From G965262015 sp965262015 (GTDB taxonomy: Bacteria; Spirochaetota; Leptospiria; Turneriellales; CBDBES01), in NCBI GenBank assembly GCA_965262015.1, contig OZ253494.1, forward strand, positions 806,001-870,000: 64,000 nucleotides of DNA. Direction: 5' to 3'. The position numbers and the translations under genes were made by a program. The stretch's first letter is position 1. The number at the start of each line of letters is the position of its first letter. Below, piece after piece: positions 9,104-17,015 of this stretch. A model generated the notes under the pieces. That model made no database searches and was not told the origin of the DNA. It was given only the letters and a program-made list of their open reading frames with translations.

Positions 9104-9406
9104 TCATGACCCAACATCATCTATATCTTTGCTATCCTGGGACTTGATCGCCCTATTAATCGCCAAGGCTATGCGTGACTTAATCCTGCTAGCCTTATTA
9201 GCATGTATAATATCTTTTTTGCTCGTTTTATCCACTATGGATGTAAGCTTTCGAAAGGCTTCTGGAATAGCCTCATATTCCCCTTTATCTAGCAAAGTAT
9301 TAACTTTTTTAACGTATGTACGCAACGTACTACTATACATACGATTATGAATACGTTGTTTTTCATTTTGTCGCATTCTCTTTTTCGCTGATTGAATATT
9401 TGGCAT
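9104..9406 (-). CDS. rpsT: 30S ribosomal protein S20
   Basis: 100 residues from the ATG at 9406 (MPNIQSAKKRMRQNEKQRIHN), the classical basic N-terminus of S20; the longer start at 9421 would add MYNVV and is less likely. The protein is helical and basic, with a C-terminal NKASRIKSRIALAINRA helix. S20 binds 16S rRNA early in 30S assembly. Neither start has a clear Shine-Dalgarno. It sits alone downstream of tRNA-Val(TAC). Confidence 0.95.
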   Translation of the reverse strand: MPNIQSAKKRMRQNEKQRIHNRMYSSTLRTYVKKVNTLLDKGEYEAIPEAFRKLTSIVDKTSKKDIIHANKASRIKSRIALAINRAIKSQDSKDIDDVGS

Positions 9407-9513
9407 GACGACATTGTACAATTTTTTTATGTTTAGTCAATTAGTTTAAATAATAAGCTTATTATTTATTCTGTAAGTAATCTAATACTTATAGGAGGAG
9501 CAAGAAATCATTC

Positions 9514-9687
9514 ATGGATTCTAAGGTCTTTAAATTAAATGTCCCCTATATTGCCCTTAAACTAGAGAGACATCTGTCCACCATTTACAGAAGAATAAAA
9601 CGTAATCAGGATAAGAATGAAATTCACAATGAGCGAGGTAGTCTCGTGAAGGATCTTTTGTGTAGTCAGCGTTTCAAAGAAAAATGA
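9514..9687 (+). CDS. 57-residue protein with an IS30-like helix-turn-helix
   Basis: ATG at 9514, stop TGA at 9685-9687, with AGGAGGAG at 9493-9500 (spacing rather long). The segment IALKLERHLSTIYRRIKRN resembles the N-terminal HTH of IS30-type transposases ('IA..LGRH.STI.RE..RN'). The frame stops soon after, so it is either a stand-alone small DNA-binding protein or the 5' remnant of a transposase. No catalytic DDE region follows. A hairpin terminator lies just downstream. Confidence 0.45.
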   Translation: MDSKVFKLNVPYIALKLERHLSTIYRRIKRNQDKNEIHNERGSLVKDLLCSQRFKEK

Positions 9688-9737
9688 TAATATGTTTTGA
9701 TAATTTTGTATTTACTATTTTTTATTCTAATATAAAT

Positions 9738-9761
9738 AAAGGGGTCGCTATGGACCCCTTT
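9738..9761 (-). terminator. Rho-independent terminator of groES-groEL
   Basis: Stem AAAGGGGTC/GACCCCTTT with 6-nt loop GCTATG, followed on the minus strand by an A/T-rich TTTATTTATATT tail. It lies about 65 bp beyond the groEL stop. A second inverted repeat (GATAGTCT/AGACTATC, 9766-9784) lies between the two and may assist. Confidence 0.75.
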
Positions 9762-9824
9762 ATGAGATAGTCTAATAGACTATCTTTATAGAATATTGTT
9801 TGAGCAGTATATAAACAGAGACTA

Positions 9825-11477
9825 CTAAAAGTCCATTCCGCCCATTCCGCCCATTCCGCCAGGAGGCATCCCACCAGGAGGCATCCCACCAGCAGCGTCT
9901 TTGCCTTCAGGCTTATCTGTTACCAAACATTCAGTGGTTAACACTAAACCTGCAATAGAGGCAGCATTAGTTAATGCTGTTTTGGTCACCTTCGCAGGAT
10001 CAATGATCCCTGCACTCAATAGGTCTTCCCATTTTAATGAGCTTGCGTTAAAACCAATATTGTTTTTTTCATTTTTTGCACGTTGAACAATTAAAGAGCC
10101 TTCTAATCCAGAATTCGCAGCAATTTGTCTCATGGGATCTTCTAATGATCTTAAGACAATATTTTTGCCCGTATCTTGATCACTTTCTAATTTTAGAGAT
10201 TCTACAGCAGCTATAGCTTTTACTAAAGCCAATCCGCCACCAGCTACTACACCCTCTTCTACTGCCGAACGGGTTGCTGACAAAGCATCTTCTACTCGAG
10301 CTTTTTTCTCTTTCATTTCTACCTCAGTAGCAGCACCAACATTGATAACAGCCACACCACCAGCTAACTTAGCTAGTCTCTCTTGTAGTTTTTCTCTATC
10401 GTAATCAGATGTTGTATCTTCGATTTGGCGTTTAATTTGTTTGATACGAGCTTGAATATCAGCATTCTTTCCACCACCTTGAATGATGGTAGTATTTTCT
10501 TTCTCTACAATAATTTTCTCTGCTGTACCAAGCATATCTGTAGAAACACTTTCTAACTTCATACCCACATCTTCTGATATTACCTGCCCACCTGTCGAGA
10601 TGGCTAGATCCTCTAACATTGCCTTACGTCGATCACCAAAACCAGGTGCTTTAACCGCAACAGCATTAATAGCTTTTCTTAGCGTATTATACACCAATGT
10701 AGCCAGGGCTTCGCCTTCCATATCTTCAGATACGATAAGCAAGCTTTTCCCCATTTGTGCTACTTGATTTAGTAAAGGTGCAATATCCTTAACTGCACTA
10801 ATTTTTTTATCATGAATCAAAATTAGAGGGTTATCCAACACAGAAGTCATTTGATCTTGATTAGTGACCATGTAAGAAGAGAGCCAACCTCTATCAAACT
10901 GCATACCTTCTACAATATCTAGACTAGTATCAATAGATTTGGCTTCCTCAACAGTAATAACACCATCCTTACCCACTTTTTCCATTGCCTCGGCAATGAG
11001 ATCCCCAATTTCTATATCACTATTGGCAGATATAGAAGCAACCTGAGCAATCTCTTTTTTATCTTTGATATCTTTAGATTGTTCTTTGATGTTTTTGATT
11101 ACAGCTTCAACTGCCTTATCAATACCACGTTTTAGATCCATTGGATTAGCACCAGCAGCTACATTCCGTATCCCTTCTCTAACAATGCTTTGAGCTAATA
11201 TAGTAGCCGTAGTGGTACCATCACCAGCTATATCATTTGTTTTAGTTGCCACTTCTTTAACAAGCTGTGCACCCATATTCTCATACGGATCTTCCAACTC
11301 AATTTCTTTAGCTACGGTTACACCATCCTTAGTGATAGTGGGAGCACCAAATTTTTTGTCAATAACAACATTTCTACCGCGGGGCCCTAAAGTAACCTTT
11401 ACAGCATTAGATAATTTACTAATACCACTTAGAAGTAATGCTCTTGACTCTTCGCCATATTCTAACATTTTTGCCAT
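9825..11477 (-). CDS. groL: Chaperonin GroEL
   Basis: 550 residues, canonical length. Visible are the N-terminal KMLEYGEESRALLLSGI, the nucleotide-binding LGPRGRNVVIDKKFGAPTITKDG, the GDGTTTATILA motif with the catalytic Asp, the apical-domain substrate groove, and a C-terminal GGM tail (GGMPPGGMPPGGMGGMGGMDF, slightly shortened at its start). It folds proteins in the cytosol with GroES. It follows groES by 18 bp; the ribosome binding site AGGAGGAT precedes ATG. Stress regulation is expected through the CIRCE-like site upstream of groES. Confidence 0.99.
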   Translation of the reverse strand: MAKMLEYGEESRALLLSGISKLSNAVKVTLGPRGRNVVIDKKFGAPTITKDGVTVAKEIELEDPYENMGAQLVKEVATKTNDIAGDGTTTATILAQSIVREGIRNVAAGANPMDLKRGIDKAVEAVIKNIKEQSKDIKDKKEIAQVASISANSDIEIGDLIAEAMEKVGKDGVITVEEAKSIDTSLDIVEGMQFDRGWLSSYMVTNQDQMTSVLDNPLILIHDKKISAVKDIAPLLNQVAQMGKSLLIVSEDMEGEALATLVYNTLRKAINAVAVKAPGFGDRRKAMLEDLAISTGGQVISEDVGMKLESVSTDMLGTAEKIIVEKENTTIIQGGGKNADIQARIKQIKRQIEDTTSDYDREKLQERLAKLAGGVAVINVGAATEVEMKEKKARVEDALSATRSAVEEGVVAGGGLALVKAIAAVESLKLESDQDTGKNIVLRSLEDPMRQIAANSGLEGSLIVQRAKNEKNNIGFNASSLKWEDLLSAGIIDPAKVTKTALTNAASIAGLVLTTECLVTDKPEGKDAAGGMPPGGMPPGGMGGMGGMDF

Positions 11478-11495
11478 ATTATCCTCCTAATCTCC

Positions 11496-11783
11496 TTATT
11501 CTATAATGGCAAGAATATCGGATTCACGAACAATTAGATATTCTTTACCATCACTTTTAATCTCTGTACCAGAGTATTTACCGTATAGGACTTTCTGCCC
11601 CTTACATACTTGTAACTCTATTAATTTACCATCATCAGTGATTTTGCCAGAACCTACTTCGACAACCACACCTTCATTTGGTTTTTCCTTTGCAGTATCT
11701 GGGATATAGATACTACCCACTTTTTCTTCTTTTTCGTCAGCAGCTTCGATAAGAACTCTATCTGCTAAAGGTTTTATAGCCAC
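11496..11783 (-). CDS. groS: Co-chaperonin GroES
   Basis: 95 residues from a GTG start (VAIKPLADRVLIE...) preceded by AAGGAGGTG seven nt upstream, which decides the start over longer upstream ATGs that would add an unrelated N-terminus. The mobile loop (EEKVGSIYIPDTAKEKPNEG) and the C-terminal EYLIVRESDILAIIE are typical. It forms the lid of GroEL. First gene of the groESL operon. Confidence 0.97.
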   Translation of the reverse strand: MAIKPLADRVLIEAADEKEEKVGSIYIPDTAKEKPNEGVVVEVGSGKITDDGKLIELQVCKGQKVLYGKYSGTEIKSDGKEYLIVRESDILAIIE

Positions 11784-11875
11784 AAAACACCTCCTTTGCG
11801 TTTCCTTTGCTCTAGTATCTCTACACAGTGGAAATACTAATCTTAAAAACAATGTAATAAAGCACACCATTAGTG

Positions 11876-11902
11876 TTAGCACTTACATTATTTAATTGCC
11901 AA
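11876..11902. promoter_or_regulatory. CIRCE-like HrcA operator
   Basis: Read on the plus strand: TTAGCACTT, nine bases, then AATTGCCAA. Against the CIRCE consensus TTAGCACTC-N9-GAGTGCTAA the half sites match 8/9 and 6/9 with the exact 9-nt spacer. It lies about 93 bp upstream of the groES start, where CIRCE elements normally occur. hrcA is not in the window. Confidence 0.65.
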
Positions 11903-12070
11903 ATCAAATAAAAAAGACTGTGCGGCAAGCTGAAATTTTGTTATTTTACTAAATAATTGGAAGATATCAACTTTCCACTCTCTATAACTACTTAAATAAA
12001 ATAAAGATTGTCATCCACAAACCCTTTTACATGTTGCCTCCTAAGTACATTCGAAGAGTTAATTTAAGTA

Positions 12071-12340
12071 ATGGTAATGAGTAAGGAAAACAAGACAGCT
12101 ATATTAGAAGAGTATCGTACCCACGACAGTGATACGGGCTCGGCACCTGTGCAGATAGCTCTTTTAACAAAAAGGATTAATGGCCTACGTGAACACTTCA
12201 ATCTCCATCGAAAAGATCAACACTCTCGTCTTGGATTGCTGCGTATGGTTGGCAAACGAAGAAGATTGCTAACATACTTAAGAAGAAAGAATAGTGAGAC
12301 ATACAAGAGTGTCATACAGAGTCTTGGACTACGGAAATAG
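12071..12340 (+). CDS. rpsO: 30S ribosomal protein S15
   Basis: 89 residues (or 87 from the second ATG at 12077). The core HDSDTGSAPVQIALLTKRINGLREHF...HRKDQHSRLGLLRMVGKRRRLLTYL is diagnostic for S15, which binds the central domain of 16S rRNA. It precedes pnp by 73 bp in the widely conserved rpsO-pnp order; in other bacteria S15 autoregulates through its mRNA leader. Confidence 0.98.
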   Translation: MVMSKENKTAILEEYRTHDSDTGSAPVQIALLTKRINGLREHFNLHRKDQHSRLGLLRMVGKRRRLLTYLRRKNSETYKSVIQSLGLRK

Positions 12341-12413
12341 CCAATCTACTGTTTACGCAACTACGTTTATTTACATGATTTAATAAACTTTGGTTTAAGG
12401 TGGTATAAAGCAA

Positions 12414-14522
12414 ATGATTTGTGAAAATTCAATAACAGTTAAGGGAGACATATACTCCGTATCAACCGGGAAATGGGCTAGACAGGCAAATGGTTCCGTT
12501 GTTTTAAAGTGGCGTAATCTTACTCTGATGGCTAGTGCCACCGCTTCAAATAAAGCGAAAAGTGATATGGATTTTTTCCCTCTAACAATAGATTACAGAG
12601 AAAAATTCTATGCAGGAGGCAAGTTTGTTGGAGGATTCTTTAAACGAGAAGGTAAACCCTCTAATAGAGAAGTCTTAACTGCACGATTAACGGATAGACC
12701 GATCCGCCCCATGTTCCCTAAAAACTTTTTGAATGAGGTACAAATCTTCATTACATTATTAAGTATGGATTCTGAACAAGTTGCTGACATACATGCTGTT
12801 ACTTGTGCCAGTGCAGCCCTAATTACTTCTAATATGCCATTTGAAACACCTGTGGCGGGTGTCCATGTCGGTAGGATAGATGGTGAGATTGTTATTTTCC
12901 CCAGTAAAGAGCAAATAGAGCAATCTGATATCAATTTATTGTTAGCTGGTTCTGAAAAAACTGTTACCATGATTGAGGGTTCAGCAAAAGAAGTATCAGA
13001 AAAGGATATATTGGAAGCTATTAAAGCTGGGCATGAAGAAATCAAACAACTATGTAAAATGCAAGAGAAGCTTAAAGAAGCAAATACTCAACCTGAGTTG
13101 CCCACACCAGAAATAGTAGAAAATACAGAACTCCAAGATATGCTACACCAAAATTTTTATGAAGCTATGAAGGAAGCCAATCAAGCAAAAGATAAGCAGG
13201 CACGTATAGAACAAATAAGCCATCTTAATGACAAAGCTCTATCCTATATTGAACAAGAATATCAGAAAAAAAATACACCACCAGAAGAGATACCTGGCAT
13301 ACTAACTGAAGCAAGTAAATTTATAGAAAAAATAGAAGTAGAAGTAGTTCGTGAACAAATCTTTAAAGATGGTGTTAGGGCTGATATGCGTTCCTTGGAC
13401 ACTGTACGTCCTATTAATATTGAAGTGGGCGTATTACCCAGCGTCCATGGTTCAGCAGTTTTTACTAGAGGGGAAACTCAATCATTGGGTGTAGTTACCT
13501 TGGGTTCTAGTAATCATGCTCAACCAGTAAACGATGTTCATGGAGAATACAAGGAGTCTTTTTACTTACACTACAATTTTTTACCATTTAGCGTTGGTGA
13601 GGTGAGGCGTTATGGAGGTCCTGGGCGGAGAGAAATTGGCCATGGTAAGTTAGCAGAAAATGCAGTGCGGTCCGTGATACCAAGTGAAAAAGATTTCCCC
13701 TATGTCATTCGTGTAGTCTCTGAAATCTTAGAATCTAATGGTTCTTCTTCCATGGCAACAGTGTGTTCAGCATCTCTGGCAATGATGGATGCTGGTGTAC
13801 CTATCAAAAATGCAGTTGCTGGTATCGCCATGGGCCTAATCACAGATGATAAAGATAATTATGCTATTTTATCCGACATTGCTGGATTAGAAGATCATTT
13901 TGGGGATATGGACTTTAAGGTTGCAGGTACAGAAAATGGTATTACTGCTTTTCAATTAGATACCAAAGTGGAAGGTATTAGTCACGAAATTATGGAACAA
14001 GCCTTGGAACAAGCCAAAAAAGGTAGATACCAAATATTAGTTGAGATGAATAAAGTCATTGCTGTCCCCCGTGACAAAGTTTCCAAAAATGCACCTGTCA
14101 TTACACGTACTACAATACCATCAGATAAGATAGGAGAACTCATTGGTCCGGGTGGTAGTAATATCCGCTCCCTAATGGAGAGAACACAATCAGAAATTAC
14201 TGTTCAGGATGATGGTACCGTTTATATACATGCAAAAAGTCAAGAGGCATCTCAAGAAACTAAAATATTGATTGATTTACAATTTGAAAAAGTAGAAATT
14301 GGCAAAATCTATGAAGGCACTGTGCAGAAGATAGTAGACTTTGGTGCATTCATCGAGATCTTACCCAATAAATCGGGTCTATGCCATATATCACAAATTG
14401 CTGATAAAAGGATTAATACTGTAGCAGATTATTTAGAAGAAGGACAAAATGTTTCTGTAAAGGTACTAAATATTGATAGACAAGGTAAAATAAGCCTATC
14501 TATTAAAGAGGGATTAAAATAA
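12414..14522 (+). CDS. pnp: Polyribonucleotide nucleotidyltransferase (PNPase)
   Basis: 702 residues in the usual order: first RNase PH domain (about 1-210), helical linker, second RNase PH domain (about 310-540, with GGPGRREIGHG), KH domain (IPSDKIGELIGPGGSNIRS, near 565-585) and C-terminal S1 domain (from about residue 625). It degrades RNA 3'-to-5' by phosphorolysis. The S1 domain (EIGKIYEGTVQKIVDFGAF...) is the obvious parent of the ten downstream tandem copies; the first begins one base after the pnp stop. The last residues (KISLSIKEGLK) differ from the copies' ending (RISLSVKEAVT). Confidence 0.98.
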   Translation: MICENSITVKGDIYSVSTGKWARQANGSVVLKWRNLTLMASATASNKAKSDMDFFPLTIDYREKFYAGGKFVGGFFKREGKPSNREVLTARLTDRPIRPMFPKNFLNEVQIFITLLSMDSEQVADIHAVTCASAALITSNMPFETPVAGVHVGRIDGEIVIFPSKEQIEQSDINLLLAGSEKTVTMIEGSAKEVSEKDILEAIKAGHEEIKQLCKMQEKLKEANTQPELPTPEIVENTELQDMLHQNFYEAMKEANQAKDKQARIEQISHLNDKALSYIEQEYQKKNTPPEEIPGILTEASKFIEKIEVEVVREQIFKDGVRADMRSLDTVRPINIEVGVLPSVHGSAVFTRGETQSLGVVTLGSSNHAQPVNDVHGEYKESFYLHYNFLPFSVGEVRRYGGPGRREIGHGKLAENAVRSVIPSEKDFPYVIRVVSEILESNGSSSMATVCSASLAMMDAGVPIKNAVAGIAMGLITDDKDNYAILSDIAGLEDHFGDMDFKVAGTENGITAFQLDTKVEGISHEIMEQALEQAKKGRYQILVEMNKVIAVPRDKVSKNAPVITRTTIPSDKIGELIGPGGSNIRSLMERTQSEITVQDDGTVYIHAKSQEASQETKILIDLQFEKVEIGKIYEGTVQKIVDFGAFIEILPNKSGLCHISQIADKRINTVADYLEEGQNVSVKVLNIDRQGKISLSIKEGLK

Positions 14523-14523
14523 C

Positions 14524-14769
14524 ATGAGTGAAAGAATAGAAATCGGAAAAATTTACGAAGGTACTGTACAAAGTATAGTAAACTTTGGTGCATTCATCGA
14601 GATCTTACCTGGTAAGACTGGTTTATGCCATATATCACAAATCGCTGATAAAAGAATTAATTCTGTGGCGGATTATCTAGAAGAAGGACAGCAAGTAGCT
14701 GTCAAAGTACTAGATGTTGACGAAAAGAAAAACAGAATAAGTCTATCAGTAAAGGAAGCAGTGACCTAA
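14524..14769 (+). CDS. Stand-alone S1 RNA-binding domain protein, copy 1
   Basis: 81 residues, essentially one OB-fold S1 domain: EIGKIYEGTVQSIVNFGAF, then LPGKTGLCHISQIADKRI and VKVLDVDEKKNRISLSVKE. It is preceded only by 'TAAC' from pnp, so translation probably depends on reinitiation or coupling. An AAGGA-like stretch before the start, as in later copies, is lacking here. Close to the PNPase C-terminal domain but with an added MSER start. Expected to bind RNA; no specific function is known. Confidence 0.85.
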   Translation: MSERIEIGKIYEGTVQSIVNFGAFIEILPGKTGLCHISQIADKRINSVADYLEEGQQVAVKVLDVDEKKNRISLSVKEAVT

Positions 14770-14770
14770 C

Positions 14771-15016
14771 ATGAGTGAAAGAATAGAAATCGGAAAAATT
14801 TATGAAGGTACTGTACAAAGTATAGTAAACTTTGGTGCATTCATCGAGATCTTACCTGGTAAGACTGGTTTATGCCATATATCACAAATCGCTGATAAAA
14901 GAATTAATTCTGTGGCGGATTATCTAGAAGAAGGGCAGCAAGTAGCTGTCAAAGTACTAGATGTTGACGAAAAGAAAAACAGAATAAGTCTGTCAGTAAA
15001 GGAAGCAGTGACCTAA
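14771..15016 (+). CDS. Stand-alone S1 domain protein, copy 2
   Basis: Protein identical to copy 1 (MSERIEIG..., ending SVKEAVT); only a few silent DNA differences. It starts one base after copy 1's TAA. An AAGGA motif about 13 nt before its ATG, inside the end of copy 1, could serve as a weak ribosome binding site. Confidence 0.85.
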   Translation: MSERIEIGKIYEGTVQSIVNFGAFIEILPGKTGLCHISQIADKRINSVADYLEEGQQVAVKVLDVDEKKNRISLSVKEAVT

Positions 15017-15017
15017 C

Positions 15018-15263
15018 ATGAGTGAAAAAATAGAAATCGGTAAAATCTATGAAGGTACTGTGCAAAGTATAGTAAACTTTGGTGCATTCATCGAGATCTT
15101 ACCTGGTAAGACTGGCTTATGCCATATATCACAAATCGCTGATAAAAGAATTAATTCTGTGGCGGATTATATAGAAGAAGGGCAAAGTGTATCTGTCAAA
15201 GTACTAGATGTTGACGAAAAAAGAAACAGAATAAGTCTATCAATAAAGGAAGCAGTGACCTAA
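15018..15263 (+). CDS. Stand-alone S1 domain protein, copy 3 (transitional)
   Basis: Begins MSEKIEIG like the later copies but keeps SIVNFGAF like the early ones, and uniquely has ADYIEEGQ in place of ADYLEEGQ. The C-terminus is the later type (SVSVKVLDVDEKRNRISLSIKEAVT). This mosaic state suggests it lies at the boundary between the old and the recently expanded part of the array. Confidence 0.85.
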   Translation: MSEKIEIGKIYEGTVQSIVNFGAFIEILPGKTGLCHISQIADKRINSVADYIEEGQSVSVKVLDVDEKRNRISLSIKEAVT

Positions 15264-15264
15264 C

Positions 15265-15510
15265 ATGAGTGAAAAAATAGAAATCGGTAAAATCTATGAA
15301 GGTACTGTGCAAAGTATAGCAAACTTTGGTGCCTTTATCGAAATATTACCTGGTAAGACTGGCTTATGTCATATATCACAAATCGCTGATAAAAGAATTA
15401 ATTCTGTGGCGGACTATCTAGAAGAAGGGCAAAGTGTATCTGTCAAAGTACTAGATGTTGACGAAAAGAAAAACAGAATAAGTCTATCAATAAAGGAAGC
15501 AGTGACCTAA
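15265..15510 (+). CDS. Stand-alone S1 domain protein, copy 4
   Basis: First copy with SIANFGAF (Val to Ala) and with the DNA variant 'TTTGGTGCCTTTATCGAAATA' region typical of copies 4-9. Ends DEKKNRISLSIKEAVT. 81 residues, one S1 domain, one base from its neighbours on both sides. Confidence 0.85.
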   Translation: MSEKIEIGKIYEGTVQSIANFGAFIEILPGKTGLCHISQIADKRINSVADYLEEGQSVSVKVLDVDEKKNRISLSIKEAVT

Positions 15511-15511
15511 C

Positions 15512-15757
15512 ATGAGTGAAAAAATAGAAATCGGTAAAATCTATGAAGGTACTGTGCAAAGTATAGCAAACTTTGGTGCCTTTATCGAAATATTACCTGG
15601 TAAGACTGGCTTATGTCATATATCACAAATCGCTGATAAAAGAATTAATTCTGTGGCGGACTATCTAGAAGAAGGGCAAAGTGTATCTGTCAAAGTACTA
15701 GATGTTGACGAAAAAAGAAACAGAATAAGTCTATCAATAAAGGAAGCAGTGACCTAA
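15512..15757 (+). CDS. Stand-alone S1 domain protein, copy 5
   Basis: Differs from copy 4 in one residue (DEKRN instead of DEKKN). Near-identical DNA, same TAA-C-ATG junctions. Such near-identity implies recent duplication or ongoing gene conversion within the array. Confidence 0.85.
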   Translation: MSEKIEIGKIYEGTVQSIANFGAFIEILPGKTGLCHISQIADKRINSVADYLEEGQSVSVKVLDVDEKRNRISLSIKEAVT

Positions 15758-15758
15758 C

Positions 15759-16004
15759 ATGAGTGAAAAAATAGAAATCGGTAAAATCTACGAAGGTACT
15801 GTGCAAAGCATTGCAAACTTTGGTGCCTTTATTGAAATATTACCTGGTAAGACTGGCTTATGCCATATATCACAAATCGCTGATAAAAGAATTAATTCTG
15901 TGGCGGACTATCTAGAAGAAGGGCAAAGTGTATCTGTCAAAGTACTAGATGTTGACGAAAAGAAAAACAGAATAAGTCTATCAATAAAGGAAGCAGTGAC
16001 CTAA
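15759..16004 (+). CDS. Stand-alone S1 domain protein, copy 6
   Basis: Protein identical to copy 4; silent changes (for example AGCATTGCA in place of AGTATAGCA) link it to copies 7 and 9. One S1 domain, 81 residues. Confidence 0.85.
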   Translation: MSEKIEIGKIYEGTVQSIANFGAFIEILPGKTGLCHISQIADKRINSVADYLEEGQSVSVKVLDVDEKKNRISLSIKEAVT

Positions 16005-16005
16005 C

Positions 16006-16251
16006 ATGAGTGAAAAAATAGAAATCGGTAAAATCTACGAAGGTACTGTGCAAAGCATTGCAAACTTTGGTGCCTTTATCGAAATATTACCTGGTAAAAC
16101 TGGCTTATGCCATATATCACAAATCGCTGATAAAAGAATTAATTCTGTGGCGGACTATCTAGAAGAAGGGCAAAGTGTATCTGTCAAAGTACTAGATGTT
16201 GACGAAAAGAAAAACAGAATAAGTCTATCAATAAAGGAAGCAGTGACCTAA
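16006..16251 (+). CDS. Stand-alone S1 domain protein, copy 7
   Basis: Protein identical to copies 4 and 6. DNA differs from copy 6 at only a few third positions (GGTAAAACT for GGTAAGACT, shared with copy 8). Confidence 0.85.
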   Translation: MSEKIEIGKIYEGTVQSIANFGAFIEILPGKTGLCHISQIADKRINSVADYLEEGQSVSVKVLDVDEKKNRISLSIKEAVT

Positions 16252-16252
16252 C

Positions 16253-16498
16253 ATGAGTGAAAAAATAGAAATCGGTAAAATATACGAAGGTACTGTGCAA
16301 AGTATAGCAAACTTTGGTGCCTTTATCGAAATATTACCTGGTAAAACTGGCTTATGCCATATATCACAAATCGCTGATAAAAGAATTAATTCTGTGGCGG
16401 ATTATCTAGAAGAAGGACAGCAAGTATCTGTCAAAGTACTAGATGTTGACGAAAAGAAAAACAGAATAAGTCTATCAATAAAGGAAGCAGTGACCTAA
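16253..16498 (+). CDS. Stand-alone S1 domain protein, copy 8
   Basis: Like copies 4-7 except EEGQQVSVK, mixing the QQV of copies 1-2 with the later SVK. This single mosaic stretch is best explained by conversion from an early copy. Confidence 0.85.
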   Translation: MSEKIEIGKIYEGTVQSIANFGAFIEILPGKTGLCHISQIADKRINSVADYLEEGQQVSVKVLDVDEKKNRISLSIKEAVT

Positions 16499-16499
16499 C

Positions 16500-16745
16500 A
16501 TGAGTGAAAAAATAGAAATCGGTAAAATCTACGAAGGTACTGTGCAAAGCATTGCAAACTTTGGTGCCTTTATTGAAATATTACCTGGTAAGACTGGCTT
16601 ATGCCATATATCACAAATCGCTGATAAAAGAATTAATTCTGTGGCGGACTATCTAGAAGAAGGGCAAAGTGTATCTGTCAAAGTACTAGATGTTGACGAA
16701 AAAAGAAACAGAATAAGTCTATCAATAAAGGAAGCAGTGACCTAA
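16500..16745 (+). CDS. Stand-alone S1 domain protein, copy 9 (last complete)
   Basis: Protein identical to copy 5 (DEKRN). It is the last full-length unit; the tenth begins one base downstream and is truncated. Confidence 0.85.
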   Translation: MSEKIEIGKIYEGTVQSIANFGAFIEILPGKTGLCHISQIADKRINSVADYLEEGQSVSVKVLDVDEKRNRISLSIKEAVT

Positions 16746-16746
16746 C

Positions 16747-17001
16747 ATGAGTGAAAAAATAGAAATTGGTAAAATATACGAAGGTACTGTGCAAAGCATT
16801 GTAAACTTTGGTGCCTTTATTGAGATATTACCTGGTAAGACTGGCTTATATCTTTTGTTATGAGTTTTTAATACAAGAATTACTTTGGTGGAAAAGTATC
16901 TGCAAGAAAAAGGGCAGGAAATATCCGTTAAAGTGCTATATGTAGACTGTAAAAACCAAATTAGCTCGTCCATAAAAGGCTATAAACAAGCAACTAATTA
17001 A
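16747..17001 (+). pseudogene. S1 domain copy 10, truncated and decayed
   Basis: Starts like the others (MSEKIEIGKIYEGTVQSIVNF...LPGKTGLY) but stops at TGA 16861-16863 after 38 codons, in the middle of the OB fold. The following DNA to 17001 still recalls the rest of an S1 unit (VEKYLQEKGQEISVKVLYVD...) in another frame, with many substitutions and a deletion. It marks the old distal end of the array, consistent with decay at the edge and homogenisation in the middle. Confidence 0.85.
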
Positions 17002-17015
17002 AATTTCATCGTAAT

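Larger units (their letters stand above)
14524..16863 (+). repeat. Tandem array of ten 247-bp S1-domain units
   Basis: Starting one base after the pnp stop, a 247-bp unit recurs at 14524, 14771, 15018, 15265, 15512, 15759, 16006, 16253, 16500 and 16747. Units 4-9 are nearly identical in DNA; units 1-3 are more diverged and the last is broken. Each unit is ATG, 80 more codons, TAA and one C, so successive units occupy rotating frames (247 = 82 x 3 + 1). The gradient of divergence fits repeated unequal crossing-over after a single capture of the pnp S1 domain. Confidence 0.97.

Noticed and set aside
14524..16745. Programmed frameshifting that would fuse the S1 copies into one poly-S1 protein
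   Set aside because: Each copy ends in TAA and restarts at ATG one base later; no slippery heptamer is visible at the junctions. Separate mini-proteins are simpler.
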